Assembly (NCBI RefSeq): GCF_036669915.1
Contig: NC_089316.1
Span: forward strand, 3,439,243-3,503,242
Origin: Pocillopora verrucosa
Lineage: Eukaryota; Cnidaria; Anthozoa; Scleractinia; Pocilloporidae
Direction of reading: 5' to 3'
Length of the DNA: 64,000 nucleotides
A program made the translations under genes and the position numbers. Positions 58,192 to 64,000 of the stretch are shown here, one piece after another (the first letter of the stretch is position 1; the number at the start of each line of letters is the position of its first letter). The notes below the pieces were generated by a model. The model had not been told where the DNA came from. It worked only from the letters and a program-made list of their open reading frames with translations, and made no database searches.

Positions 58192-61100
58192 TCACTTGCA
58201 ACTTTCCAATACTTTAACAATTTTTTCAATTCCATGGCCACTTGTGCCACTCTATAAGAATAAAAAACAAAAAGTTAGTATATATACTATACATGTACCA
58301 TTAACTCCCCACACCCTAACATCAGAATGCATATTCTTCAAACATTTCCTAAGATGCTGACAAGGAGAATTTGTTTTAAAATCTTGAGCTTCTTTAGTTG
58401 TTGTTGTTGTTTTTTAATTCTCATGATCCTAACCCTTTCATGCCCAAGATCTCATTTTTGATTCTTCTTTCTGTCTGCCATACCATTCTTATGATGCTAC
58501 TTCTGAGAATTGGGTTCTGGATCTACTAGAAAATTCTCAGACTTATATTTATCTTTATTCTCATCACTTATCTGATTGATACTGTATTGATATTGTAAGG
58601 AGAAATTCTGTCCTGGTCACTCATGGGGGTTAAAGGGTTAATGTGTGATTCAGGGGTGATACTGTATGGAGAAATTAGATGCTGGTCACTCTAAGATGAA
58701 ACAAGCGTAAAGATGTCAACATTCTTTGTATCTTGACACAAACAAGAGACACTAATGTATCTATGGAATGCAGTAAACCTGTAATAATATATAGATTTAG
58801 CCAAGCCTAAAAGTGGAGCTTGCATTTATTTTCCCCACACATCTCAAGGGCATAATGCCTTGCCCTGGCCAGGACTAGAACCTGGGTTGTCCAACTTGGA
58901 GCCCAGTGCTCTGACCACTGGACTACTGGACAAAGCCGTGGCGTTGGTGTGCCTGTGGTACAGTTGACCACGCATGTTAAAGGTAGCATCCAAATTTTTT
59001 TCGGCTTGATGGGTTACTACTATTTTGTATAATTATGGGACTACACTCTGCAAACTCTGCTATAATACAGACTTTCTACAGAACATTGCGACATTTTCTT
59101 AACCTTTAAACCCTAAAAGTGACTCACATCTAATTTCTCCTTACAATATCACTTATGAATCACACATTAAGGTCATGAGAATAGAGGAAATGATCACCAG
59201 GTAAGGAACCTTTTGATTGGCAAACAAATTCTCCTTGTCAGCATCTCAGGAAATGTATAAAGAACAGTGTGGAGAATATGCATACTGATGTTGGGGTGTA
59301 AAGGGTTAAAGGTAAGGCAAGCTCCAGAAACCACATAATTTTCATAATCAACCATTATCACTTAGAGTAGTGTTATTACTTGCTTACCGTGAGCTTAATG
59401 AAGCGGAGGAATTTTCTCAATACATTAATAAGAAGAGAAAAATCACCATCAGGTAAAAGACTCCTTACAAAAGACTGGTTTGCCTAATAAACGATAACAG
59501 AAAATTAACAATTAAGTTATTGTAAAATAAAACAAAGTTATAGGGAGCAGTTGAGCCATGTTGCATATCTTGTTGGTGTTATCACAGTTTCCTTAACATG
59601 ATGCAACAAGGAGTATTGACACTCTCTGTGGATGGGATGATGGTCCATATCTGGTTACCCCCCAGCATTTCATCATGTTTCCCTGAGAGCTTTTTGGTAC
59701 ACGTACCCATTTATACTCCTAGATGGAGAGAGGCACTGGACAGTTAAATGTTTTGCCCAAGGATACAACATAATGATCCAATCAGGTCTGGAATAAGTAC
59801 TTCTGAACCCTCAAACATCTCTGTCTGTAATGTAGACACCAATTTCAATATAACGTATTACACTTACCTCATTTTCCTGTACTATACATCCAAGTAGAAG
59901 GGCAACATATGCAGCCACAACACTATCTTCCATGTGTTTTCCAGCTTTTTGCAATGCTGTACAAACAACATAAATAAATAAATAAACTGTACAAGACATG
60001 GTAACCAGATGGTTAGACTCTGTTATTAGGTGTAAGATGTAACCCCACCCAGAAAATGGCCTCACCTTTCCCAAGCTGCACCTCCAGGGGTACAATTTCT
60101 TCTTCCTCTTCTTGGGCATCATTAGATTTCTTATCTCCTTCATCAACAGAAACATCAATATCTTCACCAAAAGTCCATCCCATGCCATCCTTTGTGGGTT
60201 TAAATGACTCCTGACTACTTTCCTCTGGACAAAAAATAAAATTATTTCTTGTTAATATCGCTTCTGTTGCATTACTGAAATTGCGACAGATTGGACCCTA
60301 ATCTTGCCATTAAGTTCATGTGATTTTTACATGTAACACATTTTTTTTGGTATTTGTAACACATGGTTTAGGGTGTTTTTAAGAGCCTTTTTTCAATTAG
60401 AAGTGGTTATCTTTGTGACTGTAAATCTATATACCTGACAAGGTATATAGATTTTGCTACCCTTTATCTGGCTTTTTTTATTAGAAAGGGATTCATTTCT
60501 AATACTCTTTAATTTTGCAATTGCAGCTTCAGATTACCACAATATAGTTTTCAATAAAATCCTGAAAATCCACCCTTAATAGACTGATTGCTCCATCGAT
60601 CCACTGGTCCATCCTAATATTTTGTATCAAGATTTCACTGCTCAAACTAGTTAAGCTATCATCCAAATCTTAACTCTTTACACTCTAACATAAGTATTCG
60701 TATTCTCCTCAAAGATCTCTCTTAATTTCCTGTGGTAATAACAGGGAGAATTTGTTCAACAATCAGGAGCTTCTTAAATTGGTGATCATCTCAATTATTC
60801 TTGTGGTCTTAATGTTTGATTCAGGGGTGATATTGTGAGGAGAAATTAGATGTTAGTCAGTCTCAAGGGTTGAAGGGTTAAAGAGATAAACTTACACAGG
60901 TGGCAAGAATGCTGGCTTTCTGATGCTGTTAGTAACCTTTGATTTACACACCTATTGTCACACATAACTGGAGTTTGTTAGGCCTTTTGTCCCCATTCCA
61001 CATGTTTTTGTCTACATTCTTTATAAGAAACTACACACTAAGTTCTGGCTCAACCTGGAAACTATTGACAATATGGATGGGTGTGCCACTGCTTAAATTC

Positions 61101-63910
61101 AATTCATTATTTATTTAATATCTTTTTAACCGGTATGCATGTTGTACAAATGCCAAACATCACACCTACAAATGAAAAACTTTTATCTTACACCAGCTCA
61201 TACCTGTACATGTACCTGCTGAAATATTTCTCTCAACTAACAGATAAATTTGTTCTATTACAGCCTTGACTGGCTCATTTTCTGAGAATGCATTATATTA
61301 AATTATGTACCTTCAGTTGATAAACCTGATGTCATGTCATCTGTATTCCTGGCAGCTTCCTCTCTTATAAGAAAGAGCTGCACAAGAGCTTCAGTTGAGC
61401 TTAGTTTCCCCCCCTGATTTGTCACGTTTTGGCTGTCATCTTGACTTTCATGGCAGGGGGAGGAGGTACGCAGCTGTACCAGGGAGGCAATGTTCTGCTT
61501 ACTGTCCTCCACCAGGTTTATTAATAATTCCAAACTCTAGCGAAGGAAATAGCCAATGATTTTAACTCTTGAAGATTAATGTATGTTACATGGATTGTTT
61601 ACTGCATTACCTATAAAAGCAGGAAATATCACTCCAAATTCTGATAAAAAAATTACCTTCTTCCAAAATGTGTATGTACACAACATTAACAGTCCACTTT
61701 ACAGTTGTGTGCTTAGTCGCCAAGCCTTTGAACAGGAATGAGGATAAGAGTGACCTTGTTATGATACAAACCTTGCTGCTTTTCAAATGCAAATTAATTT
61801 GTTATCATGCTAACTAGATACCGGTCTCTATCACAACAAGGTCACCTGCAGCCTCACTCCAAATCAAAGACTTGGCAACTAAGTACACAAATGTAAAATG
61901 GCCTATTACACATTGTATGGTTTTGTAAATCCTACTAATCTCTAATTATTGTCAACCAAAGGCTTCCATAATGGCTGAAAGGGATAATTAAAAACCTAAT
62001 TGGTCTAACTTGTCAAAATTTTCATTTTCAAAGGGGGGTTACTGAGATTTTTTCCCCTTGCAACCAGTTTTATTCTGGTTTTCTTGTGACTGGCAATGTC
62101 ACTGAAGCCCTTCCATATACAATGAAGCACTTGAAACTTGCACAGAGTTTTTAATAGCCTCTCAAAGGAATCAACACCTTCAATTTTCTAGTTTACATTT
62201 AGCACTGAAAAATGCAATTCATACTCACTCACCAGGACAAGAAGATCAAATCTCTTGCTCTCTGAAACAAACTGGGGCAGCTAATAAGGTGAAAAAATTA
62301 TTGTACAGTTAGTTTTTTCTACTTAAAAGGTTGCCATTGAATTTCTATTTTGAAGAAAATCATTATATTTCCTCCACATGAAATGCATAGGTGTGCATGA
62401 ACTGGCATAGTAAGATCTGTGTAGGTTTAAACTGTGGCTGAGGTTACTGCCTTGTGTTCTTTAGCAAAACACTTTATTCACATGCTGTCTAGCCCTATCC
62501 AGGAGTATCAATGGGCATCTATGAGCTGTCTGGGGGTCCTTCCCAAATGCTAAGGGGGGGGGGGGAGGAGGGGAGGGAAATTACCCTTAGAAGTCAGACT
62601 GACAATTATCTGCTATTCATTCAAATTACTAGTTGGGGAGAGACTTTGTGAATGTATGGTGCATTTCCCAAGAACAAAACCCAATGATCCAATCACCACT
62701 AAAATCTACACTTCTCAAAGCCATGTCCAGGGTGCTAAATATTAGGCCTTGGCATCTAACACTTCTGCTACGTATTGTACCTGTAAAACAGTCAGAAGAA
62801 GTGATGATAAGAAGCCTTCCTGTTGCCCAATGCAGGAACATCCTCTCTCTGGAGCACAAAAAGAAAAATGTTACTTTTCTTTCAACACCTATGAATCAGT
62901 AGCACCTAAATTCTCCTTACAATATCACCCCTGAATCTAACACTAAGGTCAGGAGAACAAAGGAAATGATCACAAACTCAAAACACTATTGACTAATAGA
63001 CAAATTCTCCTCGTAAGTAACATAGGAAATGTATAAAGAGCAGTATGGAGAACTTGCATACTGATGTAAGGGTGTAAAGGGTTAACTGAGGAGTCCTAAT
63101 CAAGGACCAGATCACTTAATAATCACGAGAACTGTACACTTCATAATGACAAAGAATCTTACCAAAGTTGTGGGTAAGATTGAGAAAAACTTTGAGAATG
63201 CCAAAGAAGCAGTCTTGAAACACTTCATCAGGTTTTTTCTTGGCTTTCTTTGATGAGACACCATTGTTGAGTGTGTTAAGGCACATTTGTAACAATCTGT
63301 AATAAAAAATCAAAACATGATTGTGCCCTAGGACAAAATTAATCATGACAGTATAACTTTACCTGATGGTTTAAAGGCCTACAGCCAAAAAGTATAATGA
63401 GATATAATGGAATGCTTCACTACTTTCAACTCCCCCCCCCCCCATAGTATTTTGTCCAGTTTATGGACAGTTTATGACTCTTTATGGAGAGATGATTTGC
63501 AAAGGGAACTCTCATTTCCTGGAACACAACAAAAATGGCCCCTCAACAGCTCAACCAAAAGTATAATGAGACAAATGGAATGCTTCACCCCTCCCTTTTC
63601 CCTATAGCATTTTTTCCAGTTTCTGGACAATTTATGGTCCTTTATGGAGCAATGATTTGCAAAAGGGAACTCTCTTGTCCTGAAACACAACAAAAATGGC
63701 CCCTCGTCAGCTCTAACTCAAGTCTTTTTGTTGCAATATTTGTATTAGCCAATAAATGAGTCGGAGAATTGGTTCCCAGGTCTAAGGGGTGAACTTACTA
63801 TGAAGAAGAATTGATACTTGGATGCTTATTTACCTGACAAGGCTTGTCACAAATGACCCTTTTTCATACTGAATCATATACTTTTGATTATTCAAATTCT
63901 GGATTGTAAC
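58192..63910 (-). CDS. WAPL: WAPL cohesin release factor, C-terminal exons (partial)
   Basis: Nine exons read right to left: 63910-63834, 63296-63163, 62780-62710, 62280-62233, 61536-61311, 60224-60066, 59956-59868, 59483-59388, 58251-58192 (TGA). All phases agree. WAPL binds PDS5 and the cohesin ring and opens it, releasing chromatin loops and arms. The conserved C-terminal WAPL domain is visible as [25 protein letters not shown], the nearly invariant [20 protein letters not shown], and [20 protein letters not shown], each lining up with human WAPL. The segment [12 protein letters not shown]...KRFD aligns with human without gaps, which supports the weak donor at 62710. An acidic linker rich in Glu separates the last two helical blocks, as in human. 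The 5' exons are beyond 64000. Confidence 0.92.
58305..58640. repeat. Two TTAA-type MITEs in WAPL last intron
   Basis: The left one (58305-58425) is a part of the second family (accctaacatcagaatgcat). The right one (58431-58640) is a near-complete member of the first family, from taaccctttcatgcccaaga to catgggggttaaagggttaa. Confidence 0.65.
58815..58985 (-). repeat. tRNA-like SINE in WAPL last intron
   Basis: On the minus strand, gtccagtggtcagagcactg reads as an A-box/D arm and aacccaggttctagtcctgg as a B-box/T arm. The arms are followed by an unrelated body. Sequence differs from the other two SINE families in the window. Confidence 0.6.
59099..59309. repeat. TTAA-type MITE, second family, complete
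   Basis: A 211-bp element with TTAA at both ends, interior aaagtgactcacatctaatt, aacaaattctccttgtcagc and gcatactgatgttggggtgt. Good reference copy for the second family. Between the last two WAPL exons. Confidence 0.75.
59571..59800. repeat. Dispersed repeat with CCCAGCATTTCATCATG core
   Basis: Carries tggatgggatgatggtccat, ccccccagcatttcatcatg, cccatttatactcctagatg and gagaggcactggacagttaa. A shorter relative in inverse orientation is at about 62440-62560 (aacactttattcacatg, caggagtatcaatgggcatc). The form recalls a common invertebrate SINE-like repeat. Confidence 0.55.
60670..60881. repeat. TTAA-type MITE, second family, inverse orientation
   Basis: TTAA-bounded, 212 bp. Starts taactctttacactctaaca and ends aagggttgaagggttaa; the interior includes aacaatcaggagcttcttaa and tgatattgtgaggagaaatt. 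Lies in a WAPL intron. Confidence 0.7.
62440..62560. repeat. Inverse relative of the 59571-59800 repeat
   Basis: Shares the blocks gcaaaacactttattcacat and ccaggagtatcaatgggcat in inverse order with the 59571-59800 copy. It is followed by a G-rich run at about 62553-62575. Confidence 0.5.
62905..63085. repeat. TTAA-type MITE, second family, left end lost
   Basis: From caccctaaattctccttac-like start to gatgtaagggtgtaaagggttaa. It begins about 125 bp upstream of the 62780-62710 WAPL exon in the minus sense. Confidence 0.6.
63385..63722. repeat. 169-bp tandem duplication in WAPL intron
   Basis: Two units with period 169 (agtataatga at 63391 and 63560), each with aatgcttcac, attttgtccagttt-like, agagatgatttgcaaa-like, and acacaacaaaaatggcccct. 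Units differ mainly in the length of a C run. Confidence 0.8.
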
Positions 63911-64000
63911 CTGCAGTGGAAATTAGAAAAAATAATCATTGGAAGTTTGTTAACTTATCAAAGTTAAAAAAGGAAACAAAATTGAAAAAAAAAAAGATCC

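Noticed and set aside
58815..58985. Candidate tRNA gene on the minus strand
   Set aside because: Boxes are diverged, arms mismatched, and it lacks a clean acceptor stem; treated as a SINE.

Overview
This is a gene-sparse, AT-rich animal nuclear window. The protein families, split genes with GT-AG introns, CILP-type extracellular proteins and a dense load of short TTAA-flanked and tRNA-derived repeats suggest an anthozoan cnidarian, most likely a stony coral. That species-level guess is inference; no taxon marker is present. Exon boundaries below were read by eye from splice signals and checked by reading-frame phase and paralogue or human protein similarity recalled from memory.

Layout, left to right. 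(1) 360-3089, minus: a two-exon mitochondrial PP2C phosphatase (PPM1K-like). It lies head to head with (2) 3942-8476, plus: a Dpy-30-motif protein (DYDC-like) with an acidic tail and alternative last exons. (3) 9370-15544 and 19407-22993, plus: two complete tandem copies of LRMDA (C10orf11), each with six coding exons and each carrying an AT-AC, U12-type third intron. (4) 25.1-25.5 kb, minus: a broken piece of a CILP-like gene. (5) 27651-40002 and 47304-55006, minus: two complete tandem CILP-like genes. They are predicted type II membrane proteins (TM, Ser/Thr stalk, TSP1, carboxypeptidase-regulatory-like fold, Ig, CILP core) with a furin-type site in the same place as in vertebrate CILP. (6) 56209-56541, plus: a one-exon FAM241B-like small membrane protein. 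(7) 58192-63910, minus: the last nine coding exons of the cohesin release factor WAPL, running off the right edge.

Introns and gaps hold many mobile-element remains: TTAA-ended MITEs, three tRNA-like SINE types, a 714-bp fold-back element with an exact 8-bp target duplication, a Crypton-type tyrosine recombinase relic, a LINE relic, a 183-bp palindrome and several tandem arrays. Large (CAGT)n arrays sit in the same intron of both CILP-like paralogues.

The genes do not form one pathway. Four of the six gene families (DYDC, LRMDA, FAM241B, WAPL) have human orthologues on chromosome 10q22-q23, so the window looks like a surviving piece of an ancient animal linkage block into which CILP and LRMDA duplications were added. 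The best candidates for new biology are the membrane-tethered, probably furin-shed CILP pair and the subrepeat-built fold-back element.
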